DNA of 64,000 nucleotides from Dromiciops gliroides (taxonomy: Eukaryota > Chordata > Mammalia > Microbiotheria > Microbiotheriidae), in assembly GCF_019393635.1 (NCBI RefSeq), contig NC_057863.1, positions 3,146,001-3,210,000 on the forward strand, given 5' to 3'. Numbering within the stretch: the first letter of the stretch is position 1; each line of letters begins with the position of its first letter. Position numbers and translations under genes: made by a program. The notes beneath the pieces are model-generated. The model ran no database searches. It was not told where the DNA came from and worked only from the letters and a program-made list of their open reading frames with translations. Below, in pieces: positions 31,697 to 43,981 of this stretch.

Positions 31697-33279
31697 TATT
31701 AAATGTTTTTTAATTGCCTGCCTGCCTGACTCTGCCATCCTGTCTCTCCTCTGGTATACTAGAGGCCCTCAGTAACTAAAGTGTGTTGAGTGAATCAAAT
31801 TGCACTAAATTGCGTTAAAGGCGTTTGTAAAGGGGAGAACATCTTTGGAATGTGACTCCTCCAGGGATGCCTCTCCTCATGAGTGTGGGGCTTGTCTTTA
31901 ACCCAGGGCCCACCGCACCACTGTCTTAGAGCTTTGGAAATCGCTGTGCCCTCCTCAGGAGGCGGCCACTGATGAAGTGAGCTGGGCTGCCCGTGCCAAT
32001 GGGGAAAGTGTCCCCTCCCCCACACAGCTCAGGGGAGAGCCCAGACAGCCCCAGTGTGGCCTCAGGAGACACTTGGGCACAGTCATCAATTCTGTTTTTG
32101 AGGCTGTGACTTCCTCATGTGGGGCTTTCTTCGAGGGAACCCCCTCCGGGAAGGCCCCCAGGCACTCTGTCTTGATGGCTTCTACATGAGGGGGATGGTT
32201 AATGGAGGGAGACCTTCCTTTGGACCTCCCCCCACTTGAGGATATTTGGGAAAGGTTTCACCCAGCCCATGCATCCCTGCCCATGTCACGACAGAGGGAC
32301 GTTCAGATGCCCCAGATGCCCGAAGAAATGGAATCTCTTGTATTCTATCCCATGTTGTGCATCCTTCCTGTAATAGAAATGTGAGCATTCACAGTGCCTC
32401 CCAGCTTAGGTAGCAAAAGGCTGGATCAGCATCTGGGCCTCTTCGTGGATGAATGAGAATGCACCCATATCTTTGATCAGTCGATTGAGTCCAGTTTCTT
32501 AAATTTGGACAGTTTCGTAAAACTGCAGGATGAGCGAGAGAACCAGAACAGGGACCCACAAACCTCCCCCAGCAGAACCTCTGCTAAGCACAAAGGGCCC
32601 AATCCATCGGAGATCAGGCATCCACAACGTTACCCCACCTAGATACCTGATCCCACAGATCTACATGACTCACTGATTCAACTCACCATCCTGGGCTGAG
32701 TCACCAACTCCTTCTGGAACTTGGTCTTCATCTCTTCAGTCTTTGTTCCTCAATTTGCCCATCTGCAAAATGAGATAATAACACAGACCCATTTTAAGAC
32801 ATCTTTGGGGACTTATTAAAGATGGTAAGCCTGCTTTGAAAATGCCAAGTGTAGTAATAATTAACTCTTACCACTAATGGACACCTTGGGTGCAGAGCCT
32901 GCACTCTGAACTGGCTAACGATGAAGATTAAAGGAGAATCACAGATTTTGATCCATAGTTTTTATAATCAACCATAAGGATGTGCTTCTGACACCAAGTA
33001 ATAAAAGTCAACCAATGTCTGCTGAGCCTCAGGTTGGTGCCTTCCCCTGCCCCTGCCCCCAACCCAGAAGAGCTAGGAGATGTTTGGCATGCCCCTCCCT
33101 TCTCTGCCCATTCCCAAGTCCAACTCCTCCATGAAGCTTCTTCCAGGAGCACCAACAGGCCTAGCCCTCCCTCTGCCCTTCCTCATTCCATATCATTCTG
33201 CCTTCATCATACATTTGAGAGCCAGAAAGGACGTCAGGAGCCTCCTAGTCCAGACCTCTCATTTTATTTTTATTTTTTT
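31697..33279. other. Mostly unassigned DNA
   Basis: Apart from the MIR at 32690 this is unique-looking. It is one of the longer repeat-poor intervals and a place to look for conserved non-coding elements. Confidence 0.5.
32690..32870 (+). mobile_element. MIR-type SINE, decayed
   Basis: CCCATCTGCAAAATGAGATAA and ACTTATTAAAGATGG. Confidence 0.5.
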
Positions 33280-34545
33280 GTAATAAACATTTTATTTAAA
33301 ATGTTGAGTTCCAAATTCTATCCTTCCTCCCCTTCCTCCCCTTCCTCCTCTCTTCCCTCCCTGAGGTGGTAAGCAATCAGATGTGGGTTATACATATGCA
33401 ATCATGTAAAACTTTTCCATATTAGTTATTATGTGCAAGAAGACTCAAATAAAAGAAAAAATGAAAGAAAGTGAGAAACAGCCTGCTTCAGTCTGTGTTC
33501 CATCAATACCAATTCTTTCTCTGGAGGTGGATAGTCTGTTTCCTCATGAGTCCTTTGGGATTGCCTTGGATCATTGTATTGTTGAGAATAGTTAAGTCCT
33601 TCACAGTTCTTCATCCAACAATATGGCGATCTCTGTGCACAACATTCTCCTGGTTCTGCTCCCTTCACTCTACATCAGTTCATACAAGTCTTTCCAGGCC
33701 TTTCTGAAATCCTCCTGATTGTCATTTTTTATAGCACAATAATATTCCAACACCATCATATACCATAGTTTGTTTAGCCATTCCCCAATGGATGGGCATT
33801 CCTTTGATTTCCAATTATTTTTTTTATGAGGCAATTGGGGTTAAGTGATTTGCCCAGGGTCACACAGCTAGTAAGTGTCAAGTGTCTGAGGCCGGATTTG
33901 AACTCAGTTCCTCCTGAATCTGGGCCAGTGCTCTATCCACTGTGCCACCTAGCTGTCCCTGATGTCCAATTTTTAGCCACTACAAAAAGAGCTGCTACAA
34001 ATATTTTTGTACCAATAGGTCTTTTTCTCTTTTTTGGGATGTCTTTGGAATATAAACCTAGCAGTGGTATCTTTTTACAACTCCACCAACAGTGGATTAG
34101 CATTGCAGTTTTCCCACATCCCCTCCAAAATCCAGTATTTTCTTTTTTGTTATATTTGCCACTCTGATAGGTATAAGGTGGTACCTCAGAGTTGTTTTAA
34201 TTTGCATTTTTCTGATCAAGTGATGTAGAACATTTTTTTTCATATGACTATAGATCGCTTTGATTTCTTTGTCTGACAACTGCCTGTTCCTATCCTTTGA
34301 CCATTTATCAGTTGGGGAATGACTTGAACTTTTATAAATTTGACTCAGTTCTCTATATAGTTGAGAGATGAGGACTTTATCAGAGATACTTGTTTAAAAA
34401 ATTCTTTTCCAGTTTTCTGCTTCCCTTGTAATCTTGGTTACATTAGTTTTGTTTGGGGAAAACCTTTTTAATTTTATATGATCAAAATGGTCTGTTTTAC
34501 ATTTTGTGTTGCTCACTATATCTTCTTTCAGACCCTTCATTTTAA
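33280..34545 (-). mobile_element. L1 LINE 3' portion, antisense, with one SINE insertion
   Basis: This is the longest L1 piece of the window. It runs from the 3' A-rich end (TAATAAACATTTTATTTAAA) through CTGCTTCAGTCTGTGTTCC, CTCCTGGTTCTGCTCCCTTC and GGTGGTACCTCAGAGTTG to GATCAAAATGGTCTG. The SINE at 33812-33958 splits it. Confidence 0.82.
33812..33958 (-). mobile_element. tRNA-derived SINE inserted in L1
   Basis: Reversed copy; flanks TGATTTCCAATT and TGATGTCCAATT. Confidence 0.9.
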
Positions 34546-34929
34546 ACCAGAGCAACAAACCCAGAGGGTGCAGTGACCTGCCCTAGCTCATAGAGCTCAT
34601 AAGTAGAAGAGCCCAGGATTCAAACCCAAGTCCTGAGCATTCAGTTACATTCAGCTGAATACTTCTGGAAACCTACCCCCCCCCCTCCCCGCCATGGGCT
34701 TCTACAGCCTTTGCTGGTATTGTCATCTCCTATCTCATTGGGCAGTGCTTGAGGGCAGCAAATCTACTGTCATTTTATGGGCATAAGCTGAGAAGAGCTG
34801 GGCATATTCCAGGTACCCAATGAATAATCTTTGAATGGAAGGAAGGAAGGAAGAGTGGAAGGGAGGGAGGAGAAAGGACCATTTATTAAGTGTTTACTGT
34901 GTGTGAGTGTTTAAAAGGTTAATACATGG

Positions 34930-35425
34930 AAGAGGGATCCTACTTGTTCCAGGATCCATATAGTTAAAGCTATGTGTGTATGTGGTGTTTGTTTTTTTTC
35001 CAGTAGTAATGGAGGGCTGTGAGCATTGGACTTTAAGGAAAGCAGAGTGGTACAGAATGTATGCTTTTGATTTGTGGAGCTGGAGAAAACTGTTGAGAGT
35101 CCCTTGGAGAGCAAAGAGATCAAATCAGTCAATGCAGAAAGAGATTAATTCAGGCTTTTCACTGGAAGATCAAATGCTGAAATTGAAGCTGAAATACTCT
35201 GACCACATCATGAGAAGATGGGACTCATTGGAAAAGACCCTGATGTGGGCAAAGATTGAAGGAAAAGGAGAAGAGGACGAGATGGGCAGATGAGCATGAG
35301 TTTGGACAGACTTTGGGAGATGGTGGAGAAGGCAAGGGCCTGGAGTGCTGTGGTCCATGGGGACATGAAGGGGCAGACGTGATTAAATGGCTCAAGGACA
35401 ATGACGACAACAACAAAGAAGTAGG
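34930..35425 (+). mobile_element. RTE/BovB-type LINE 3' end
   Basis: Plus-strand translation at 34990-35290 gives VVMEGCEHWTLRKAEW, LLRVPWRAKRSNQS and LKLKYSDHIMRRWDSLEKT, the conserved C-terminal tail of RTE-clade (BovB-like) reverse transcriptase polyproteins. After a frame shift near 35270 it continues through GPWGHEGADVIKWLKD and ends in a GAC/AAC-rich tail (about 35398-35420), as RTE elements do. The reverse transcriptase domain itself is absent. MAR1 SINEs are thought to use this LINE. Confidence 0.85.
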
Positions 35426-37204
35426 AGCTATGGGAGGAACTTGTAAAATGGCTGATTCAGGCTTGCTATCAGCTCACAGGGAGAGCCTTCCCTACAGGAG
35501 CCACTTCCTAGGGAAGTCATGGATTCCCTGTGACCCAGCAGAGGCTTGTTAAGATAGACTATAGAGGGGATCATTGCTCAGGTGGCCCAGATGCCTAGGA
35601 GTCCTCTCCAGTCCTTGGGGACCCTCTCTGAACAAGAGTTGGCAACTCCTCGGTGAGTGTTTTGGAAAAGATCCAAATTAAGCAGGACATTTGGAACCCC
35701 AGTTGACCACCCTACATTGTCCTCCAGGTGCTCACAATCCAGGTGGGGAGAGGCAAGCACAAAGAAACTTGTATTTGAGGAGCTTTCTTGGAATAACAAG
35801 AAATGGCCTCTGCCAATACAACTCTCCCAAGGTCCCTCCTACTCATCTGGGTCATACTGTCTACACTAGCTGCTCAGAACCACCGAGACAAGTTCTTTAT
35901 TGCCTGGTGCCTTAATAGAGCCATTATCTGACAGAACTTAAGTCTCTGTCTCAACTCCGCCTTTTATAAAATGAGCACAATGGTGTGCCTTTGTTTCCAG
36001 ATGTGTTCTAAGACTTAATTAGCTAATTGATGTTTACAAAGTGCTTTATGCAAATCTTCAGTGACTAGTATATAGACTATAATGAGGGTGAGGCTACAGA
36101 CCTCTGGGTCAAGCGCTGACATCCTAGGGGGCAACTGTCTGCATCCCCGCGGGTGAGGAAGATTCCAGGTTCCTGGTGGATTGCACCCAAGTAAAGAAAG
36201 GACAGCCAACAGCATCCCCTGAAGAAGAGCCTCTTGGCCAGACTAGATGCAGTCTGGGACCGAGAGCATTTCAAAGCCAAATGTTGGGGGTCCCCGTGGG
36301 CCTCCTCACCGTGATTCTCCCCACAACAGCCCAATAATAAATCCAGCAGGACCCATGGCCAGCTAATTCTGGTGAGACTGGCAAAGACTGTTTGAGGTTC
36401 TGACAAAGGCTGAGAATGGTTTGAATCCCTGCTGGCTTCCCCCAGGATATGGATATAAATCAGCATATGAACATGGACATGAAGAGGAGGAGGTCTTGTC
36501 AGATTTCAATGGTTTTTCTCTTCCTTGTTTTTAGCCCTTCGAAACAAGGTCAGAATTCAGACGTCGGCTGGGTTTCAGTTTGATGTTCAGTATCTGCCCA
36601 GCAGCCTCTCACTGGGGATCTCAAAGCACCATAAAGCTTAATTAATAGCTCAGAAGCGTCCTTGGGAGTCAGTTTGGGTATTTCCCTTTTGGGCAAAGTG
36701 ACTGGAGTGCCAGGAGCCCAGAGACCAATCCCAGAAATCCCTCCCCTGCTTGGATGGGGGCACTTCAACCATATCATCCAGAGTCCCCAGTGAGAGTGGA
36801 AGCCTCCCAGCCCATAGAACAAAGAAGCTGAAAGGGCTGGTTGAAGCAAGAACTCTTCTGAAATTTCCCTGCCCAGAGCCCATCCATGAAGTGGCCGAGG
36901 AGCAGGCTGGGCACCAAGCAAAGGGCCTTCTTTGTCTGCCTGCCTCAGAGATGCGAGCAGGGGAAGGTATGCTTGACAACCCAGGCATCTCCTGGGCGCC
37001 AGCAGTGTGAAGGGGCGAGCCCAGGGATTCTGAAGCCTCCACCCAGCCCAGCTGTCCTGTGGACCTCTGGTGCCTAGAGGCATCTCTAAGTCTTAGTGGT
37101 AAAATCCAATGCAGTCTCATATTTCTTATCATTTTCCCCTAGAAAATATGTCTTACACAACTCATTTTCCTTCGTGGAGGCTGGGTTTCTACGAGACAAA
37201 TCAA
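35426..37204. other. Mostly unassigned DNA
   Basis: A weak sense MIR-like piece lies near 35920-36070. Frames of up to 177 codons (36550-37083, minus) show no protein pattern. Confidence 0.5.
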
Positions 37205-38465
37205 AAAGTCAACAGGCCTGTAGTCAGCATCTACTATTTGCTAAGCATTATGCTGAATGTTGGGACACAGAGGTGAAGGGGGGGCGGGGATTAGGGGAGC
37301 TCTAGGGGTCTTTGAGAACTAGTCAGTCAGTCAATAAACATTTGCCAAATATCTATCATGTGCAGGGCAAAGAAGCAAAGATAGTCTCTGCCCTCAGGGG
37401 GTTCACAGGTAATCAGGGAAACAACATACAAACAAACAAACATATACAGAGCAGGCTCTATGAGGAACAAGAGGAACTCATTCAGAGGGAAGGCCCTGGG
37501 ATGGAGAGGGCTTGGCAAAGACTTCCTGCAGAAAATGCAGTTGGAACTTCAAGGAAGTCAGGGAGGGCAGGAGCTGGAGATGAAGAGGGAGGGCATGCTA
37601 GGCATAGGGGACAGCCCGGACAAATGCCCAGAGTCTAGAGATGGAGGGTCTTGTTTGTGGAATAGCCAGAAGGCCGGGGTCACTGGATCAAAGAGTATAT
37701 TTGGGGGAGTAAGGTGTGAGAAGACTGGAAAGGTAGGAGGGGGCAGGCTATAAAGGCTGAGAGCAGTGTCAGAGCATATCTGAGAGATGTTGCAGGGGTG
37801 ACTCAACAGGCCTTGGCAGCAGATTGGATTTGGGGGCTGGGAGATTGTGAGGAGTGCAGGATGACTCCTAGGTTGGGAGTCTGAGGGACTGGGAGGACGG
37901 TGTTGTCCTCGACAGTAATAGGGAAGGGAGGAGGGGGGGTGTTGGGAGGAAAGAGAAGGGGCTCTGTTTTGGACGTGTGGAGTTCCAAGATGGCTCCTGC
38001 ACATCCAGTCTGAGATGTCTGAAAAGCTATTGGAGACGCAGGACTAGCAGTCAGGAGAGAGACTGGGGCCAGAGAACTGGCAGCACAGAGATAGTCACTG
38101 AAGCCATGAGAGCTGAGGAGATCACTCTGTGAAGTGCAGAGGGAGAAGAGCAGAGGGCTCAGGACGGAGCCTGAGGAACACCCAGAGTTAGAGGGCATGG
38201 CCTGCAGGAGAATCCCGCAGAGGAGACAGAGGAGGAGCGCCAGAAGAGAGCCTAGAGAGAAGAGAGTCTCAAGAAGAGAGAAGGGTGAGCTACAGTGTCA
38301 GAGGCTGCAGAGACCAAGGGGAGTGAGGATTGAGAAGAGGATGTGGCCACCAAGCGCTCACTGGTGACTTTGGAGAGAGCAGTTTCGATAGAAGGACAAG
38401 GTCACGAGCTACTTTATAAAGAGCGAAGAAGACAATGAGAGCTTCAAATGGAGCCCCACCCCCCC
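37205..38465 (-). mobile_element. L2-type LINE, antisense
   Basis: A 3' terminus (CAATAAACATTTGCCAAATA near 37330) is followed by ATGCCCAGAGTCTAGAGATGG and CACTGGATCAAAGAGTATA. The reverse strand at 37803-38198 encodes GSVLSPLLFSLCTSQSD, from the conserved VPQGSVLSPLLF motif. A second small L2 end lies at 37205-37290. Confidence 0.82.
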
Positions 38466-39164
38466 AGGGCAGGTGATGTGGGCTTTTCAGTTCTAACATG
38501 GAGATGTCCCTGACAGACCTTTGGAGAACCCCCAGTTCTCTTAACACGGAGCATGCCCTGCCCTGCGGTAGAGGTAGCTTCCTTTGATTGGCTGCCAGCA
38601 TCTTCCAAAGGAACGGGATTGAGCCCATTGCTGTCTTACTGCCGCTCTCAGCAGCAGCAGCTCCAGTTTTCTGTGCCTGGCATGGACACCAGGAACTAAA
38701 ATGGGGAGAGGGGAAGCACTTCCCTCTCTTGCTCCCTCTTTTCTCCCTCCATTCGGAGAAATGGACTCAGGACGTTGCTTTCTCTCCCATGTTCTTTGTC
38801 CTCCTCAGTTTCAGGTTCCTGAGATGATCCCCATGGCCCTGAGATTTTGATCCCTGGTGACCTTGGAGCTAGGTTATGGTTTCTGGGAACATTTAAACTG
38901 AAAAATTGAATGTATCATTGTGACAGATATAGCTCACTCACCTCTAGAATCTCAAATGACTTGATTCCATGGAAAAGGGAAGTCCAAAGCTCAAGCACCC
39001 ACATCATGCCTACTCTATCAACAAATCAGGCAGAAATTAGAATCAAATCCCAAAGAACTGAATTGGAACAGAATACATACACATGGTCTTAAAACCACGA
39101 AGGACCTCATGCACTCTCCAACCTGATCCACAGATGACCAGTAGTCTGACCTAAAAGATGCACA
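38466..39164. other. No recognised feature
   Basis: Unassigned DNA after the L2. Confidence 0.5.
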
Positions 39165-39360
39165 GCAACATGACAAAGTGCATGGGCTGTCAGACTTGGA
39201 GGCAGGAAAAGATGAGCTCAAATCCTGTTTCAGATATTTCCTAGTTGTGTGATAGCCTCACCTTATCTGTACTATGGGGACAGTAGTAAAAACTCCCTCA
39301 CAGAGGTACTATGAAAAGCAAATGAAGTCTAAGCCATGTCAAGGGCTTTGCAAACCTTAA
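39165..39360 (+). mobile_element. MIR/THER1-type SINE
   Basis: GCTCAAATCCTGTTTCAG, TAGTTGTGTGATAGCC and GGGCTTTGCAAACC in sense order. Confidence 0.65.
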
Positions 39361-39694
39361 CAGTCCATGGGAACACCAGCCATCTTGATTCTATTTGATA
39401 TGTGGGTCTGATGCACTTGGAGCCCTTCACTGAGAGGAAACTACCACCTCCCCAGGCAGCCTGGAGGACTTTGGAACAGCTCTGTTAGGAAGTTTGCTAA
39501 TATGCAAACTCAACAGGTCTCTGGACTATTTGTGACCAGAGCTCCTCGTTCTGCCCTCTGGAGACAGGAGGAATGAGGTGAATCCCTCCTCTGATAACTT
39601 GTGAGAGTAAATAGGCTGGACTAGATCTGGCCACTGAAGCCCCTCCAGCTCTCAGACTCGGGGACCATCTCACCCAGATCATTCAAGCGATCCT

Positions 39695-40360
39695 CCCACA
39701 TCACAGATGCCTTTCCTATTTGGGTTGCCTTCTTCTAGTTCATCAATGTCTTTCCTAAACTGTAGCGCCCAGAAGTGACAGAGATCCTGAAATTCTGACC
39801 AGGACAATGGCCACTCTCTCTCCCTTGTTCCTGAAAGTCACCCCTCTCAATGAAGTCTGAGATCTCATTTGCTTTTCTCACACTGCTGACTCCTATTGAT
39901 CTCAAAGTCCATTAAAACCCCCCAGAACTTTTTCAGACAAACTGCTATTGAGCTATGCTTCTGCCATCTTGGATTTCTGAAGATGACTTTTTTTTTTTTT
40001 TTTTTTTGCAGGGCAATGGGGGTTGTGACTTGCCCAGGGTCACACAGCTAGTAAGTGTCAAGTGTTTGAGGCCGGATTTGAACTCAGGTCCTCCTGAATC
40101 CAGGACCAGTGCTTTATCCACTGCACCACCTAGCTGCCCCCTTGAAGATGACTTTTTGAATCCAAGTGTAAGACTTTACATTAAATTTAATCGCGGTTAC
40201 ATTTATCTCATGAGATCGCCCCAATGTGCCAACCTATCTTATTGAATCCTGATCGTCACATCTATGTCACCTGCAGATATGATAATCAGGTCGTCTTTGT
40301 ATTTAACCATGTGACCAATAACAATGTTAAACAGCCCGGGGCCAGGTACTGAAGAGCTCC
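39695..40360 (-). mobile_element. CR1/L3-type LINE, antisense, with one SINE insertion
   Basis: TTGATCTCAAAGTCCATTAA, CATCTTGGATTTCTGAAG, CCAAGTGTAAGACTTTACAT and AATGTTAAACAGCCCGGGGC follow L3/CR1 reverse-strand order exactly. The SINE at 39993-40141 lies between with a 15-bp target duplication. Confidence 0.82.
39993..40141 (-). mobile_element. tRNA-derived SINE inserted in CR1/L3
   Basis: Reversed copy; TGAAGATGACTTTTT is duplicated at 39978 and 40143. Confidence 0.93.
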
Positions 40361-40589
40361 TTCCAAACTCTCATTTGAATGATTCATAATGACTCTGTGG
40401 TTGCTGCCATTCAGACCATTGCTACAGCAGAGGAAATGGGCAAAGATGAAGATGAGCCAGCACCCTGGCTAGCTCCTCGGGACACAAGGAACAGAATTCC
40501 CTGGGAAGAGAAGACCTGGGTCAGAGTGGGGTCACCAGCAGCTGCCAAGTCTGGCAGGAGATGAGATTGCATTGACTTCTCCGTTAACT

Positions 40590-40755
40590 GAGCTGTGTGA
40601 CCGTGGGCCAATTACTACATGTATCTGAGCCTCAGTTTTTGCCTCTGAAAATTGAGGAGGTTGATTCTGCTTAAACTCTCACCTCACAGGACTGTTGTTG
40701 AATGAAATAGCTAATACACATGAGAGACCATAAAGTGCTTCAGAGATCCAAGTTT
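40590..40755 (+). mobile_element. MIR-type SINE
   Basis: GAGCTGTGTGACCGTGGGCC, GAGCCTCAGTTTTTGCC and ACAGGACTGTTGTTGAATG. Confidence 0.65.
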
Positions 40756-41399
40756 GTCCCGTGTTAATAGCAGCAATGTCAGACAAACATATGGATGTCA
40801 GAGAACTTACTCGAGGGATACAGGTGAGAGATGAGCCTAAGGAAGGAACAGGGATCTTCTGGGACCAGAAAGCCAGAAAGGATTGGAAAAGAGGAATAGA
40901 CTGTGTGGATGGGTCAGGGCTAAGGCAATTCCCCTCAGTCCCCTCCAGGAAGCCAGAAGCCCCAACATCTACTGTAAGGGAGAAGGTGGGGGTGAGGTAG
41001 CTAAGAATGTCAGGGTGTGATCAGTCCCAAAGGGCAAAGAGGCAGGGAGACCAGAAGGTAGCCCTAGAAAGGATAAGGGAGTACACAACTGAAGGCAGTC
41101 AGCTCTCTATGGTTACTTTTCCAAGAGGTGTCTGGGGTCCTAGGAGCAGGCAGGGAGGAAGCCGACAAAAAAAGACCCAAAGATGAAACCTCACAGATGG
41201 GGACCTTAGGAAGGAGCTAGGGAAGCATTCAAGTTGCAGATAATGGCTTGAATAAGTTATATAGTCAAAACACAGTTTATACAGGTCCATGTGGGTCTGT
41301 CTATATGTGACTCTCAGGGAGGCATGAAGAGATATCTCAAGTCTCTTCCCACTGCCCTTTTCTGAGTGGCCCATTCTATACTCCTCAGAGAGATGGGGT
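40756..41399. other. No recognised feature
   Basis: Unassigned DNA. The right end may belong to the dispersed repeat that starts at about 41400. Confidence 0.45.
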
Positions 41400-41880
41400 A
41401 CCAGGGTAGAATTAGATCTTTCTGCTCCCTTAAATATTGTTGGTCTCGGGGAAATACTTTTTTAGGTTCAAGCTGTGCTCTTGATTTCTATCCTTCAATG
41501 GGGAAGGAGTGTCCCAAGCTATATATCCAAGGCTTGACCCTGGTGTTCCCCAAAGAACACATGTAGCAAATAGAAAATAAACCCATTTATCCAAACCAAT
41601 AGCAAACAGAAGTCAGAGAAAGCATATGCATGAGCAGATAGAGCAGAGAAAACATAGTGTGAATGAGCTCTCCCACTGGGATCGAGATAACTCCGCTCAA
41701 CCAAGAGAGTCCCAGGTGCACTGAAAGGCTGGTGCTATGAGCTGGGTGTAGGGACACGTCCAAGGGGCTTGTCAGCTTCTTCCCAGCAGCCTTCCCTTCA
41801 GGGACCTGAACAATGTTGCCCATGTCTATCTTGCAGTGAGAAGCAGGAGACCAGACTTTCCCTTCTTTCAATCTTTCACC
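41400..41880. repeat. Unclassified dispersed repeat, copy 2
   Basis: It shares TCTGCTCCCTTAAATAT, CAAGGCTTGACCC, GTAGCAAATAG, GTCAGAGAAAG and GAGCTCTCCCACTGG with 30555-31340. TATATA (near 41519) and AATAAA (near 41574) on the plus strand suggest an LTR, but no TG...CA ends with a duplication were found. Confidence 0.55.
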
Positions 41881-42148
41881 TTTGAGTAATTAATCTCCAC
41901 CAAAGAAAAAGTCTTCTGCAAATGACTTTGAGCCACCTATTACACTTGGTTTTGTATTCTTAGCACAGTGCCTAGCACTTAGTAAATGCTTAATAAATGC
42001 TTGTTGACTGACTGACTGATTTTCCTGTCTATTATCCCAACCTTCCCTAATGACTAGAGTCCAGTTTCTACTAGGGTCCCAGTATAGGACGCCAGTCGCC
42101 TGATCTTTCTCTGCTTGCAGAGGCAGCCCTGATCTTGGGCTAGGTTCT

Positions 42149-42378
42149 AGAGGCAGCCAGGTGGTGGTTCACTGGATAGAGCACTGGGCCTGGAGTCAGG
42201 AAGACCTGAGTTCAAATTTGGCCTCAGATAAGTACTAACTGTGTGACCCTGGGCAAGTCACTTAATTCTTTCAGCTTCATTTTCCTCATCTATAAAATGC
42301 CAATTATCATAACACCTCCATGAGTTATTGTGAGGATCAAATGGGATAATATTTGTGAAGCACTTTGCAAACGTCAAA
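42149..42378 (+). mobile_element. MIR/THER1-type SINE, near full length
   Basis: Head (GAGGCAGCCAGGTGGTGG), core (TAACTGTGTGACCCTGGG) and tail (ATAATATTTGTGAAGCACTT) are all present. Confidence 0.8.
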
Positions 42379-42839
42379 GGGCTAGTGATCGTTAGTGACC
42401 TTCACATTGTGCTATCCTTCTCTGGACCAATTACCCCCTTTAGACCTACTTTTGATGTCATGTGCCTCCAATTCCATCCTTCCCCAGACCCCAATCTCCT
42501 TCCTGACTCCTCAACCCAACCTCCCCCCAACTTCTGCCACACTGACACCTGTCCCACACCCACTATGACCCCCTCCTCCAGACAGCATTCCTTACTGACA
42601 TTCCTGGAAGTGGGGCCAACTTGAGGCATGATTCCAACGCTGTCCTTTCCCTGCCCCCTCTCAGTGGTTCCTCTCCACTGCTCCTGGGTGCCCTATGTCC
42701 TAGTGCCACCATCTGCCGCCCAACTCCCTCCTCCCCATGCTGCATTCCTCCAACACGAGACCCACTCCAGGTTCCAAAATTAGGTTCTCCTTCTCACCAG
42801 TCCTTCCAGGTTCAATGATCTTCACCAGGCCTGAGAAAG
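42379..42839. other. Unassigned, C-rich DNA
   Basis: CCCC-rich plus strand with no recognised family; it could be an upstream part of the CR1/L3 element at 42840. Confidence 0.4.
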
Positions 42840-43375
42840 AAAACATTCTCATTAATGCCATTGGAGGTACAGTGTCCAGAAGCAGGGAGTGGTTGTGGGC
42901 TGAGCCAACACCCACAACAGGTCTCCGATGGAAACCTCGATCAGAATGGAGGAAATGTTCAAACAACCTGATGAAAAAGCAGAAGCAAGCAGATAGAAAT
43001 GTCCCAAGTATCGAGTGGGTGAGGCATCAACAATTCATCTGAAAAAGATCAAGGGATCTCAGCGAACCCAAAGCTTACTTCATATGAGCCAACGGTGTGA
43101 TGTGGCAGCCTTAAAAACCCTGACCCACTCCTTGGTTTTAGTCCAAGAGGTAGAACATCCGGTCTGTCCGTCCTCTGCCCTGGTCAGAAGTCTGGGGAGC
43201 TGGATTCAGTTCCAGGAGCCATGTTGAAGGAGGGAAGGTATTCAAAGCGGGACTAGAAACATTTTCACACAGCGTTAGCTGAAGGAAATAGCGGTGCCCC
43301 GCTGAAGAAGGGAAGATTTGAATGGGAGGCGCTATCAGTCTTCAAGTAGTTAAAGGATTATCATTTGGAAAAGGA
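42840..43375 (+). mobile_element. CR1/L3-type LINE 3' part, sense
   Basis: CATATGAGCCAACGGTGTGA then TGTGGCAGCC, GTCCTCTGCCCTGGTCAGAA and GTCTTCAAGTAGTTAAAGGA match the 3' half of L3/CR1. It has the same ancestry as the 39.7-kb copy but opposite orientation. Confidence 0.7.
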
Positions 43376-43376
43376 G

Positions 43377-43621
43377 GTACAACTAGATGGCTGCAGTGGA
43401 TAGAGCACTGGCCCTGGAGTCAGGAGGACCTATGTTCAAATCCAGTCTCAGACACTTGACACTACTAGCTGTGTGACCCTGTTTGCCTCAGTTTCTGCAT
43501 CTGTAAAATGCGGATAACAATGGCACCTACATCCAAGGGTTGTTTCGAGGCTCCAGTGGGATAGTCATGAAGTGCTTAGCATAGTGTCTGTAACAAAGCA
43601 CTATCTAAATGTTAGCTATTA
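43377..43621 (+). mobile_element. MIR/THER1-type SINE, near full length
   Basis: ACTAGATGGCTGCAGTGGAT, AGTTTCTGCATCTGTAAAATG and CACTATCTAAATGTTAGC; part of the core after GTGACCCTG is deleted. The three tandem SINEs follow directly. Confidence 0.78.
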
Positions 43622-43622
43622 G

Positions 43623-43798
43623 TTTTTGGTTTTTTGTTTTGTTTCTTTTTGTTTTTTTGGGCGGGGCAATGAGGGTTAAATGACTTGTCCAGGGTCACAT
43701 AGCTAGTAAGTGTTATGTGTCTGAGGCTGGATTTGAACTCAGGTCCTCCTGAATCTAAGGCCAGTGCTCTATCCACTGCACCACCTAGCTGCCCCCCC
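43623..43798 (-). mobile_element. tRNA-derived SINE, first of three in a row
   Basis: Reversed copy with a T-rich tail, ending CACCTAGCTGCCCC then a poly-C run. Confidence 0.9.
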
Positions 43799-43813
43799 CC
43801 TTTTTTTAAACAT

Positions 43814-43977
43814 ATGGTTTTGGTTTTGTTTGTTTGTTTTTTGCTGAGGCAATGGGGGTTAAGTGACTTGCCCAGGGTCACACAGCTAGTAAGTGTCAAG
43901 TGTCTGAGGCCGGATTTGAACTCAGGTTCTCCTGAATCCAAGGCCGGTGCTTTATCCACTGTGCCACCTCGCTGCCC
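43814..43977 (-). mobile_element. tRNA-derived SINE, second of three
   Basis: Reversed copy, ends CACCTCGCTGCCCT. Confidence 0.9.
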
Positions 43978-43981
43978 TAAA

